A stretch of DNA of 64,000 nucleotides from an uncultured Prevotellaceae bacterium (GCA_900318345.1 ONKD01000018.1:33109-97108); one strand, 5' to 3'; shown: positions 27,280 to 36,363, counted from the stretch's first letter. Numbers and translations: made by a program. Notes: generated by a model from the letters alone, not told the origin.

Positions 27280-28686
27280 ATGAAACAACTGTTCAATGTG
27301 ATACTGGCAGCGGCAGCGCTGCTTAGCCTGTACGCATGCACCGACGAGACCATCGGCGTTTCAATCACCGACAGCGTCTCATCGATTATCGAGGATTCTT
27401 CATTTGTCATCACGGGCCACTCAGTGCTGAATGACCGTGTGCAGATGCGCACAACCACCAAGATGCTGGGCGAGCTCAATGCCGCCGGCTTTGGCAATAT
27501 CACCGCGTCGGCAGTGACGATGTGGATGCCCGCGATGAGCATCGACACCGCCGGAATCACAGCCGAGACGATTGACTCGTGCCGCCTGAAGCTGCGTTTG
27601 CCCTACACGGGTGGATACACTGGCAACCCGCTGGCTCCCATGCGCTTGAACGTGTATCGCTTGAACAAGGCGCTGCCTAGCCCCATCTACAGCGATTTTG
27701 ATCCCACCGACTATTATGATCCCAGCGACCTGCTGGCTTCTGACTCCTATTCGCCCACGTCAGGGTGGATGGAGACATCGACGTCCTATGTGTCGGGCGC
27801 GGCAGTCCGCGACACGGTGAGGGTCATTTCGGTGCCCATGCCGCTGGAACTGGGCCGCGAGTTGTTCACCACCTATGTCAACGACCCGTCCAAGTTCGCG
27901 TCGCCCAAGGCATTTGCCGACGTGTTCCCGGGCATCTATATCACTAACACTTATGGCAGTGGCCATGTGCTGAACATCAGGGGTACCGAGATTGACGTGT
28001 ATTATCACAAGCACGTGCGGCTCAATGACACCACCGAGGTCGATTCGGCCCATGCGCAGTCTTATCTGGCATCGACGCCCGAGGTGATCTCCAACAACAT
28101 TATCCACTTTGACATTGACGACGAGGTGAAGGCCATGGTGGACCGTGGTGAGGCCATTATTGCCGCTCCCGCGGGATACGAGGTGCAGGTGCGCTTCCCC
28201 ATCCAGGACATCATTGACAAGTTCACGGCCAATGTGGGTACTAACCAGGCCATCATCAACACGCTGTCGCTGGAGTTGCCGGTGAGCATTCCCGAGACCG
28301 AGTACAACATCCAGCCGCCCACCTATCTGCTCATGGTCAAGACCTCCATGAAGGATAACTTTATCAACGGCGATAGCCTGGCCAATAACAAGGACTCGTT
28401 CTATGCCACATATAATGCAGTGAACAAGACATACACGTTCACGGGTCTGCGCAACTATGTGCTGAACATCATCAAGAACCAGGGCGGCATCGCCACCGAG
28501 GATGATTTCAATTTCACCATCACCCCCGTTGACGTGACCAACTACACTTACACGCAGTCCTATTATTATGGCACGACATCGACGGTAACCAAGATTTCGC
28601 CCATGGTGTCGAGGCCGGCGATCGTCAGATTGCTGCTAGACCAAGCCAAGACAAAAATCACCTATAGCAAACAAATTGTCGATTAA
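27280..28686 (+). CDS. DUF4270 family lipoprotein
   Basis: 468 residues with lipoprotein signal peptide; lipobox Cys at residue 20 (LLSLYAC), followed by TDETIG. The mature protein is beta-rich without recognisable enzymatic motifs, as expected for DUF4270. Start chosen at MKQLFNVILAAA (ATG 27280); the longer frame starting at 27202 overlaps the previous gene and lacks a proper signal. Predicted to be anchored in the outer membrane or displayed at the surface. Paired with the short GT5-like gene upstream, a conserved association whose function is not known to me. Confidence 0.88.
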   Translation: MKQLFNVILAAAALLSLYACTDETIGVSITDSVSSIIEDSSFVITGHSVLNDRVQMRTTTKMLGELNAAGFGNITASAVTMWMPAMSIDTAGITAETIDSCRLKLRLPYTGGYTGNPLAPMRLNVYRLNKALPSPIYSDFDPTDYYDPSDLLASDSYSPTSGWMETSTSYVSGAAVRDTVRVISVPMPLELGRELFTTYVNDPSKFASPKAFADVFPGIYITNTYGSGHVLNIRGTEIDVYYHKHVRLNDTTEVDSAHAQSYLASTPEVISNNIIHFDIDDEVKAMVDRGEAIIAAPAGYEVQVRFPIQDIIDKFTANVGTNQAIINTLSLELPVSIPETEYNIQPPTYLLMVKTSMKDNFINGDSLANNKDSFYATYNAVNKTYTFTGLRNYVLNIIKNQGGIATEDDFNFTITPVDVTNYTYTQSYYYGTTSTVTKISPMVSRPAIVRLLLDQAKTKITYSKQIVD

Positions 28687-28712
28687 AGTTTGCGGGGTCA
28701 GAAAAATTGTGC

Positions 28713-28720
28713 TACCTTTG
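28713..28720 (+). promoter_or_regulatory. Predicted promoter of tRNA-Thr
   Basis: TACCTTTG followed by C at 28713-28720, with TTTG at 28689-28692 giving near-consensus -33/-7 spacing; the tRNA starts 31 bases later. Confidence 0.75.
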
Positions 28721-28751
28721 CACCCGCATTGCAAATCTCGCAGTGCACTAA

Positions 28752-28824
28752 GCCGCAATAGCTCAGTCGGTAGAGCATTTCATTCGTAACGAAAAGGTCG
28801 CGGGTTCGAGTCCCGCTCGCGGCT
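28752..28824 (+). tRNA. tRNA-Thr (anticodon CGT)
   Basis: 73-nt cloverleaf: acceptor GCCGCAA with TCGCGGC, D-arm GCTCAGTCGGTAGAGC, anticodon loop TTCGTAA reading CGT (codon ACG), T-loop TTCGAGT. The acceptor stem has one A-C mismatch (6-67) and the last anticodon-stem pair is A-C. CCA is not encoded. Confidence 0.95.
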
Positions 28825-28831
28825 CAACCAC

Positions 28832-28869
28832 AAGACGGGGGAACCAGCATTTGGCTCTCCCGTCTTTTT
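28832..28869 (+). terminator. Intrinsic terminator after tRNA-Thr
   Basis: AAGACGGG (28832-28839) pairs with CCCGTCTT (28859-28866), continuing into TTT; an inner GAACC/GGCTC pairing extends it. Confidence 0.82.
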
Positions 28870-28877
28870 AGATATCG

Positions 28878-29630
28878 ATGATTATGGAGATTAGGGTAAA
28901 GGATTTCATGGAGCGGCAGCCCAACAACCCGCGGGTGGCTGAGACTGACCAGTTCTACTTGTGGATAGCGCTCAGGCTGGCCAAGCTGTGGGACGAGTCG
29001 CCGTGGCTGCGCGGTCTGGATGATGACGTGAGGCGCGATGTGGTGCTTGCAGTGACGGGCTATTACCAGGATGTGGTGGCCGATAGTGGCCTGTGGCGCT
29101 CGTTCACTCGGCTGCACAACCTCCGCCATGGCTCACCGTTGCCCCATTACGGCAGGGGAGAAGATTATATTGACTATGAACTCAACCGCGACGACGTGCG
29201 CTATGTCATCTGGTGGACGATTGCCGGCGATGAGGGCCCTGATGCCCTTGACCCGCATGATGCCGAACTCGAGGCCCTGGCCCTGGCCTTCCACATGCTC
29301 CTCGATGAGGAGTATGAGCAGGCACCCGTGCCCCGCCAGTGGTGTGTTGCCAGCGAGGTGGACCTGGACAATCCACTGGATGCCCAGCGCATCTATGATT
29401 ACGCTTATTGGCTGTATTGGCGCAGCTTCCTGCTCAGGCCGTCGTCACGGGCCGTGATGGAGCGTGCCATGCCCGAGGCCCATGCGATCATCGCCCGCGC
29501 CGGGAAGAGCGATGCGCGCCCACTGCTGCTGGAACTCAATGAGCGACTCATGGCGAGCGAGCCTGCCGGCCCCATCCCATTGAGCACCGCCCAGTGGCTG
29601 CGCCTCATCATCGACGACGAGCTGCCCTAA
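28878..29630 (+). CDS. DUF3843-like protein of unknown function
   Basis: 250 residues, soluble, Trp/Arg/Asp-rich. The opening IRVKDFMERQPNNPRVAET followed by DQFYLW resembles the start of DUF3843 proteins of Bacteroidetes, which begin with a similar (Y/V)-x-D-(W/F)-(L/M)-x-x-(R/K)-P pattern; the assignment is tentative. Conserved-looking acidic patches (RGEDYIDYELNRDDVRYVIWW) and a C-terminal acidic DDELP end are seen. No signal peptide or membrane segment. GC-rich codon use as in core genes. It starts just after the tRNA-Thr terminator, with start at 28878 or 28884 both possible. Confidence 0.72.
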   Translation: MIMEIRVKDFMERQPNNPRVAETDQFYLWIALRLAKLWDESPWLRGLDDDVRRDVVLAVTGYYQDVVADSGLWRSFTRLHNLRHGSPLPHYGRGEDYIDYELNRDDVRYVIWWTIAGDEGPDALDPHDAELEALALAFHMLLDEEYEQAPVPRQWCVASEVDLDNPLDAQRIYDYAYWLYWRSFLLRPSSRAVMERAMPEAHAIIARAGKSDARPLLLELNERLMASEPAGPIPLSTAQWLRLIIDDELP

Positions 29631-29712
29631 CGAGGGGCAAACAAAGCAATAAATTTCACTATAAGACATGGATCATATATTCATTGAGTAAGGGTATGTT
29701 TACACATGAAAC

Positions 29713-29804
29713 TTTGGCTAAAAGTGGTGAAAATAATGAGATTTCGCCAAAGATATAATGTATTCTTTGGCTAAAAGTGGCAAAAATGGTGAGATTTCGC
29801 CAAA
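29713..29804. repeat. Tandem units bounded by TTTGGC...GCCAAA in front of a decayed ATPase gene
   Basis: Two related 39-base units (29713-29751 and 29766-29804) each begin TTTGGCTAAAAGTGG and end GAGATTTCGCCAAA, so each is bounded by the inverted hexamers TTTGGC and GCCAAA. Period 53 bases. They are immediately upstream of the coding remnant, a position equivalent to the repeats before the intact ATPase at 36.4 kb. Confidence 0.75.
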
Positions 29805-29819
29805 ATAACAGTGAAAACA

Positions 29820-30079
29820 AGAAAATACAGATAGACCTTGTCATTGACCGAGCAGATCGATGTATCAACTTGTGTGAAATGAAGTTTTCTACCGAGCCAT
29901 ACATTATAACCAAAGACTACGAGGCTAAACTGCGTGAGCGAATGGCAATTTTCAGGGAAGAAACCAATACCCGCAAGACGTTATTAAATACATTTGTCAC
30001 AACTTTTGGGGTTAAGCCAGGTGTCCATGCTGGAATAGTCCAACAGCAAGTCACATTGGATGAACTGTTTGAAAAATAA
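29820..30079 (+). pseudogene. C-terminal remnant of an orphan AAA ATPase (DUF234-type end)
   Basis: About 86 codons matching the very C-terminus of ATPase_2/DUF234 ATP-binding proteins of Bacteroidetes: IQIDLVIDRADRCINLCEMK gives a D...ExK pair of PD-(D/E)xK type, followed by RKTLLNTFVTTFGV and the usual terminal VTLDELFEK. The whole ATP-binding part (about 300 residues) is missing; the repeat units occupy the place where it would begin. An ATG at 29777 allows a 100-residue frame but its first 14 codons lie in the repeat. Probably a deletion derivative of a once complete gene; AT-rich relative to neighbours. Confidence 0.75.
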
Positions 30080-30111
30080 GCCCAGCTATTGATTCATTAA
30101 AAGGAAAGAGC

Positions 30112-30163
30112 CTATCAACTAAAGACGTTGGCACATTCAGGCGCCAACGTCTTTAGTTGATAG
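30112..30163. terminator. 21-bp perfect stem hairpin between convergent genes
   Basis: Left arm 30112-30132 (CTATCAACTAAAGACGTTGGC plus its exact complement at 30143-30163, one base over the core shown) with a 10-base loop. It separates the ATPase remnant from the convergent lipoprotein gene and is probably a bidirectional terminator, although the stem is unusually long and no long T-run follows. Confidence 0.7.
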
Positions 30164-30187
30164 CAGTTGTGATCGATAGCCGCGAGG

Positions 30188-30985
30188 TCACTTGTCGACG
30201 GTGAAGTCGCTCAACGTGGGGCCACTCTCGCTCATGGTGACAGTGGCGCTAAAGGTGGGCATGTCGTCATAGTGCAGCACCTTGCCGACAACGAAATTCA
30301 CGCCCGGGGTGACATGGACCGTCAACGGGCCCTCGATGCTGTAGCTGATCTGCTCCCCAATGTAGATGGCGTCGTCCATGAATCCGCCCATGTCCTCGAT
30401 GTGGTTAGTCACTGTGGCCAGCGGCTTACCCTCGGCATAGAAAGTGATGTCCTGGCCGTCGATAGTGTAGGTGAGCGCTTTGCACCATGCCTCCTGCATC
30501 TCATAGGGGTCAATGGAGTTGGTGATGCTCGCATAGCCGTTTTCATCAAAGCGCAGCATGTAAACCCGCTCGATGTTGACGCCCGTGCCCTCGGTGTCAG
30601 CACCCACAATCAGCAGTTCGCCTGTAGTGGCGTCATAGCGTGTGCGCGGCATGCGGCCGTGGCGCAGTTGGGGCAGGGCGGTCTTCACGTCACCCTTGGC
30701 AACGACCATGCCATAGCCCTCGCTGGAGATGGTGTCAGAGCATTTCATCAGGCTCCACACGCTCACGCCAGTCGTCTTGTCCTCCATCAACGTCTCGTAG
30801 CACTCGTCGATGTTCACATGTTTCATCAGGTCCACTACCGCTTGAGGGGCATCGCCTGGTGCGACAGCCTCTTCCATCGTTCCGTTCACAGGGCGCTGGG
30901 CGTTGTCCTTGCAGCCCGTCGTCATGCCGCACAGTGCAATCACTGCTGCAGCCATCATCCATTGTGCCGTTTGTCTCATAGTCAT
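30188..30985 (-). CDS. Lipoprotein of unknown function
   Basis: 265 residues. Lipoprotein signal with Cys25 (ALCGMTTGC) followed by KDNAQRP. The mature region is beta-rich and acidic; I recognise no domain. Segments such as SEGYGMVVAKGDV and IYIGEQISYSIEGPL could belong to a lipocalin- or barrel-like fold but that is not established. Native-looking GC and codon use. It has its own promoter (31012-31019) and lies upstream of secA's 3' end on the same strand, beyond the secA terminator, so it is a separate unit. Confidence 0.8.
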   Translation of the reverse strand: MTMRQTAQWMMAAAVIALCGMTTGCKDNAQRPVNGTMEEAVAPGDAPQAVVDLMKHVNIDECYETLMEDKTTGVSVWSLMKCSDTISSEGYGMVVAKGDVKTALPQLRHGRMPRTRYDATTGELLIVGADTEGTGVNIERVYMLRFDENGYASITNSIDPYEMQEAWCKALTYTIDGQDITFYAEGKPLATVTNHIEDMGGFMDDAIYIGEQISYSIEGPLTVHVTPGVNFVVGKVLHYDDMPTFSATVTMSESGPTLSDFTVDK

Positions 30986-31011
30986 TCAGGATTTAATTTG
31001 TTATTCGCCAG

Positions 31012-31019
31012 CAAAAGTA
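31012..31019 (-). promoter_or_regulatory. Predicted -7 box for the lipoprotein gene at 30.2 kb
   Basis: Minus-strand TACTTTTG followed by C, 26 bases before the start codon. Confidence 0.65.
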
Positions 31020-31058
31020 CTCTTTTTTTCTAATTTCTCTCAAGGAAAACATAACAAA

Positions 31059-31093
31059 AGGCGTGCCAGTCCCATCACGGGATTGGCACGCCT
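31059..31093 (-). terminator. Intrinsic terminator of secA
   Basis: AGGCGTGCCAGTCCC (31059-31073) pairs with GGGATTGGCACGCCT (31079-31093), 15 bp with one wobble; reading on the minus strand a TTTTG tract follows. Confidence 0.88.
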
Positions 31094-31124
31094 CTAAGTG
31101 TTTTGTAAAAAGCCTCTGATGGCC

Positions 31125-34100
31125 TTATGCTATGCCGCGACCGTGGCAGTTCTTGTACTTCTTGCCGCTACCGCAGGGGCAGGGATCGTTGCGACCGATC
31201 TTGGGACCCTCGTTGCGGATGGGGCCGACGGGTCCTTGGGGACGGTTACCGGCCATGGGTGCATTGGGACGGCTGGGATCGGGCTCTCCACCACGATTCT
31301 CGCTGTAGCGCGGCTGGCGCTGCTGCGGCATTTCACGATCCTGCACGTTCTGTTGGGGCGGTGCCTCGGGAATCTGGCCACGCATGAGGATAGCTATGGA
31401 CTTGCCGTTCATGACGCCAACCATCTGCTTGAAGATGTTGAAGGCCTCGGTCTTGTAGATTACCAGCGGGTCTTTTTGCTCGTAGCTGGCGTTCTGCACA
31501 CTCTGGCGCAACTGGTCCATCTCGCGCAGGTGCTCTTTCCAGTTCTCGTCGATGGTGAGCAGCATGACGGCCTTCTGCCAAGCCTTGGTCAGGTTCTTGC
31601 AGTGGGTCTCGGCAGCCTCCTTGATGTCGATGACGATGCCAAAGACGCGCTTGCCATCGGTGATGGGCACGCGGATGAGGCCCTGGGGCTCCATGCCTTG
31701 TGCCTGCTGGTCGGCCACAATCTGTTGGATAATGGGATCGGCCACCTCGCTCAGGCGTTCCATCTTGCGGTTGAAGGCCTTGAGGACGTTGTCATACAAG
31801 ATTTCCTGCTTCTTGCCATCGTCCATGCGACGATATTCCTCCTCGTTGAACGGGGGCTCGATGGCATAGGTCTTGAGTACCTGCATCTGGAAGTCCTCAT
31901 AATCGTCGGCGCCAAATCTTTCGACCATGTCCTCGACGCTGTCATAGAGGGTGTTGATGATGTCCAGACCGATGCGCTCGCCGATGAGGGCGTGGTGACG
32001 GCGGGTGTAGATCACCTTGCGCTGAGCGTTCATCACGTCGTCATACTCGAGCAGGTGTTTACGTATACCGAAGTTGTTTTCTTCGACGCGCTTCTGGGCG
32101 TTCTCGATGCTCTTGGTCACCATGTTGCTCTCGATGGCCTCACCATCCTTGAGTCCCAGACGGTCAAGCGTCTTGACAACGCTCTCGCTAGCGAACAGGC
32201 GCATGAGTTTGTCCTCAAACGATACGAAGAACACTGATGAACCCGGGTCACCTTGACGACCGGCACGGCCTCGCAACTGGCGGTCAACGCGGCGTGACTC
32301 GTGGCGCTCGGTACCGATGATGGCCAAACCGCCTGCAGCCTTCACGTCGGGTGACAGCTTGATATCGGTACCACGACCGGCCATGTTGGTGGCGATGGTC
32401 ACGACACCCTTGCCGTCGATCGACTGACCTGCCTGAGCCACGATGTCGGCCTCCTTTTGGTGCAACTTGGCGTTGAGCACGTTGTGCGGGATGTGGCGCA
32501 GGTTGAGCATGCGGCTCAGCATCTCACTGATCTCGACGCTGGTTGTACCCACCAGGGTGGGACGGCCCGAGTTGCGCATGGCCTCGATCTCGGCAATGAC
32601 GGCATTGAATTTCTCCTTCTGCGTCTTGTAAACGCGGTCGGCCATATCGTTACGTATAACGGGCTTGTTGGTGGGGATGGTGACAACATCCAGTTTGTAG
32701 ATGTCCCAGAACTCACCGGCCTCGGTCTCGGCGGTACCGGTCATACCTGCCAGCTTGTGGTACATGCGGAAGTAGTTCTGCAGCGTGATGGTGGCAAACG
32801 TCTGGGTAGCGGCCTCGACGTTCACGCCCTCCTTGGCCTCGATAGCCTCACACGTCCCGTCTGCTCATCGACGATCTTCACCTTGCCCTCGGCATCGACG
32901 ATGTACTCGTCGTCGCGGTTGAACAGGGTGTAGGCCTTCAAGAGCTGGGTGACGGTGTGTACACGCTCGGCCTTGACCGAGTAGTTAGCCAGCAGTTCGT
33001 CCTTCTTGTTCATCTTCTCCTCGTCGGTGAGGGGTTCGTTGGTAACAGCCGAGAGCTGTGCGGCGATGTCAGGAAGGATGAAGAATTCGGGGTCGTCGGT
33101 GCCCTTGGTGAGCACATCGATACCCTTATCGGTCATCTCAACAGTGTTGTTCTTCTCGTCGATGATGAAGTACAGGGGATCGGTGACGGTGGGCATCTCG
33201 CGGTTGTTGTCCTGCATGTAGAAGGCCTCGGTCTTGAGCATGGCGTTCTTGACTCCCTCTTCACTCAGGTACTTGATCAGGGGCTTGTACTTGGGCAGAC
33301 CCTTGAACGCGCGGAAGAGCCTCAGGGTACCTTCCTTAACAGTGTCCTGGTCGTCGCTGGCCATCATCTTCTTGGCATCGGCGAGCAGTCCGGTCACTAG
33401 TTGACGCTGTGCGTTATACACGCGCTCCACGTTGGGCTTGAAGTCGTTAAACATCTGGTCCTCGCCCTTGGGCACAGGGCCAGAGATGATCAACGGGGTA
33501 CGGGCATCATCGATCAAGACGCTATCGACCTCATCGACGGGCCAGAGATGATCAACGGGGTACGGGCATCATCGATCAAGACGCTATCGACCTCATCGAC
33601 AATGGCAAAGTTGTGGGGGCGCTGCACCATGTCCTCGGGGCGCATGGCCATGTTGTCACGCAGGTAGTCGAAACCAAACTCACTGTTGGTACCGAAGGTG
33701 ATGTCGCAGTTGTAGGCATCGCGGCGTTGGGGCGAGTTGGGCTCGGTCTTGTCGATACAAGCCACGGTCATGCCGTGGAACATGTACAACGGACCCATCC
33801 ACTCGCTATCGCGCTTGGCCAGGTAGTCGTTGACGGTTACCACATGCACACCGTTGCCGGTCAAACCGTTGAGGAAGACGGGCAGGGTTGCAACGAGGGT
33901 TTTACCTTCACCAGTGGCCATCTCGGCGATCTTGCCCTGGTGCAGGACGATACCACCGATGAGCTGCACGTCATAGTGGATCATGTCCCACTTGATCTCG
34001 TTGCCACCGGCAAGCCAGTGGTTGGTGTAGATGGCCTTGTCGCCGTCGATGCTCACAAAGTCCTTGCCCTGTGCCGCCAGGTCGCGGTCAAGCTGTGTGG

Positions 34101-34491
34101 CGGTAACAGTGATGGTCTCGTTCTCAGCAAAGCGGCGTGCCGTTGATTTCACGATGGCAAACACGGTGGGGAGCACCTCGTTGAGCTTATCCTCGAGGAC
34201 GTCGAGAATCTCCTTCTGGATATCATCGATTTTCTTCCACAGCGGCTCGCGCTCCTCATAGTCGAGGGCCTCGATTTCGACTTTGATGCGGTCAATCTCG
34301 TCGCGTTTGTCTTGTACCGAGTCTTTAAGCATCTGGCGGATGTCGGCAGTGCGTTGGCGCAGTGCGTCAATGTCCAGCGCATCGATCTCGGGATAAATTG
34401 CTTTGATTTGGTTGACAATGGGCATGATCTTCTTCAGGTCACGCGAGGATTTATTGCCAAACAATGATTTCAAAATGTCACTAAGTCCCAT
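31125..34491 (-). pseudogene. secA: Preprotein translocase ATPase SecA, reading frame broken twice
   Basis: SecA drives protein export through SecYEG using ATP. All parts are recognisable in three frames: N-terminal NBD1 with Walker A ATGEGKTL and [17 protein letters not shown] (34491-33514), the preprotein-binding region (33517-32822), and NBD2 through the C-terminal zinc motif [13 protein letters not shown] (32825-31125). Lesion 1 is an exact 62-bp tandem duplication (33477-33600). Lesion 2, near 32850, lacks about 34 bases coding for the conserved stretch between DEQTGRV and QAIEAKEG. Start [10 protein letters not shown] at 34491, behind promoter 34531-34538. Because secA is essential, assembly error is the likeliest cause. 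Confidence 0.9.
33477..33600. repeat. Exact 62-bp tandem duplication inside secA
   Basis: Positions 33477-33538 and 33539-33600 are identical. On the coding strand each encodes [21 protein letters not shown]. As 62 is not a multiple of three the frame shifts; deleting either copy restores an uninterrupted SecA frame across the joint. Confidence 0.95.
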
Positions 34492-34530
34492 TTTTTGTTT
34501 TATATTTTGATTTTGTTTTTTTTCAAACCG

Positions 34531-34538
34531 CAAAGTTA
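34531..34538 (-). promoter_or_regulatory. Predicted -7 box for secA
   Basis: Minus-strand TAACTTTG followed by C, 39 bases before the MGLSDILK start; it rules out the frame's earlier start at 34533. Confidence 0.7.
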
Positions 34539-34646
34539 TATTTTTTTGGCCGATTATGGGCTATTAATAATGTATAAATCACCCATGTGGCACAAAAACT
34601 CGGTTTTTGGGGAGTGAGGAAAAGGTGTGTGGAGGGGAGAGAAGGT

Positions 34647-35963
34647 TTATGCTCGAGTGGGGCCGCGGGTGGGTTTACCCAGGAGCCACACGTTGGTGAG
34701 CGAGCGCGTCACCAGTGTCGCCATCAGCGGGAAGAAGGCAATATTACCCACTTGGGGCTGCCATGGCCATGCCATCATGAGCAGGGCCACGACGAGCGCA
34801 TTCAGGGCGTGGAGCCAGCGCGCGGCATGGCGGGTTTTCTTGAACCAGGGCAACACGGCCAGTAAGAGCAGCAGCGGGTTGAGCCACGCGATGTTGATGT
34901 TGGGCGATGTCGCCTCGTGGGTCGAGAAGCAGATGAGGAAGAATAGGAGACAACCTGCCAGGCCACCTGTGGTGAACAATATCGTGTCAAACCACCTGGA
35001 CACATCGCGGCGCCTTGCATCACGGCATGTTACGGCCACCGTCAACGCCAGCACGAGCAGGGCGACGGTCATGGGCGACAGATACCACGGCGTGGGCGGT
35101 CTCACGTTGCCCTCGGTGCTCTTGTCGATGGGCACGGTGGTGGCTTTCACCAGGGGCATGGACACGCTGTCGGTCGTGATGGTGGCATCTGCCACAGCGT
35201 CCATCAACAGCATGGGTATGAACATGGTGGCGCGCTGGTCAAGCACGGTGTCGATGTCCCAACCCAGCACCAGGTCGATGCCGAAGCGTTCCCAGGCATA
35301 GTTGCGGCAGTAGTGTGCCAAAATGTCACGATAGGTGACAGTTGTGTCGCCCATTGCGGGATATTGTAGTCCCTCGCCCGCAGCCATCTCGATGATGTCG
35401 CGGGGACGGGTAGAGCAGTTGTCGCTTAGGAATTTATAGCGATAGGTGCGATTCTCGGGCTGAGCATTGTTCCACAAGAAGTCCCTCACGGCGATGGCCC
35501 TGTCTTGAGGCAGATTGAGTTCCTGCTCGACCATGCGCCGCTGTTCCATGCCGATGGTAGCATAAGCACGTGGGACTGGGGCACAGATGTAATCGGTCTT
35601 GCCCAACATGAATCGCCATAGAAATGCTGGTGCCTGAAAGTCAAATAAGCCGTAATTGAAGTACAGGTCAACAAGACCTTGCTGAACACGTATCTCGCTG
35701 TGTCCCCAGATGTTATGTGGTTCGCTGCCGGGATAGAAAGTGACAAGGCTCACCTTGACAGAGTCCTCTTCCAGGGCCTCTTTGGGCATCGACAAGGGCA
35801 GTTCGGGCGCAGCCTCGAGTGTGCCCGTTGCACACAGGGCACACAGCACCGTCGTCAGGCAACAGTAATGCAAGCCCTGAGGAATGCTGAAAACGTTTTT
35901 GAGCATCCCTGAGGCGCAGCCTTCTTTGGCCTTGTGGTAATATGATCGCAGCAGCCGTTGCAT
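34647..35963 (-). CDS. DUF4105 (Lnb-like) membrane protein
   Basis: 438 residues. An N-terminal hydrophobic segment (LTTVLCALCATG) leads to a periplasmic DUF4105 domain with HNIWGHSEIRV (candidate His), YFNYGLFDF and FLSDNCSTRPRD, which carries the Cys-containing motif seen in Lnb-type lipoprotein N-acyltransferases; then four or five C-terminal transmembrane helices. By family, it may act in lipoprotein maturation in the inner membrane, but I cannot prove catalysis. Start at ATG 35963 because the -7 box TAAATTTG (35989-35982) lies just upstream and excludes the longer frame from 35996. Confidence 0.87.
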   Translation of the reverse strand: MQRLLRSYYHKAKEGCASGMLKNVFSIPQGLHYCCLTTVLCALCATGTLEAAPELPLSMPKEALEEDSVKVSLVTFYPGSEPHNIWGHSEIRVQQGLVDLYFNYGLFDFQAPAFLWRFMLGKTDYICAPVPRAYATIGMEQRRMVEQELNLPQDRAIAVRDFLWNNAQPENRTYRYKFLSDNCSTRPRDIIEMAAGEGLQYPAMGDTTVTYRDILAHYCRNYAWERFGIDLVLGWDIDTVLDQRATMFIPMLLMDAVADATITTDSVSMPLVKATTVPIDKSTEGNVRPPTPWYLSPMTVALLVLALTVAVTCRDARRRDVSRWFDTILFTTGGLAGCLLFFLICFSTHEATSPNINIAWLNPLLLLLAVLPWFKKTRHAARWLHALNALVVALLMMAWPWQPQVGNIAFFPLMATLVTRSLTNVWLLGKPTRGPTRA

Positions 35964-35981
35964 TGATTGATAAAGGTTTTG

Positions 35982-35989
35982 CAAATTTA
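35982..35989 (-). promoter_or_regulatory. Predicted -7 box for the DUF4105 gene
   Basis: Minus-strand TAAATTTG followed by C, 18 bases before the ATG at 35963. The divergent interval 35990-36286 is AT-rich and gene-free. Confidence 0.65.
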
Positions 35990-36286
35990 ATGCCATTTTT
36001 TAAAACCGAGGGTCACATTTGATGAGAAAAATGAATCTATTGTGAGTAGAGAATGAAGGCTATTCTATTGATTTTCATAGGCAAATAACACTTATTAAGG
36101 AAAAAATGTGCATTTTTTTGCAAAAAAATTTTGTGGGGAAAAAAATAATAACGAACTTTGCAGCACGAAAAAGAGATATTGCACTTTTCTATACAGATTC
36201 TATTCATAAAATTTAAAGTCCCACTCGTGAGAGCCGGACTTTTGCTTTTTTATACCCAAAGATTTGGATATCTAATTATTAAGGTG

Positions 36287-36294
36287 TAATTTTG
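36287..36294 (+). promoter_or_regulatory. Predicted promoter of the orphan ATPase gene
   Basis: TAATTTTG followed by C, with a TTTG -33 element at 36264-36267 and roughly 20 bases between them, close to the Bacteroides consensus. Confidence 0.72.
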
Positions 36295-36296
36295 CA

Positions 36297-36341
36297 TTGC
36301 GAAATTTTCGCAACGAAGTTTTCGCAACGAAAAATTCGCAA
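36297..36341. promoter_or_regulatory. Phased TTCGCAA heptamers over the transcription start of the ATPase gene
   Basis: TTCGCAA occurs at 36307, 36321 and 36335 with exact 14-base spacing, and inverted (TTGCGAA) at 36297, forming the palindrome TTGCGAAATTTTCGCAA. The array lies between the -7 box and the ATG at 36364, i.e. over the transcription start and 5' leader, as an autoregulatory operator or RNA element would. Confidence 0.7.
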
Positions 36342-36363
36342 TAGATAGTAAAATGAAGAGATT

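Noticed and set aside
31098-32237. 379-residue plus-strand open frame opposite secA
   Set aside because: Antisense shadow of SecA; low-complexity translation, no motifs.
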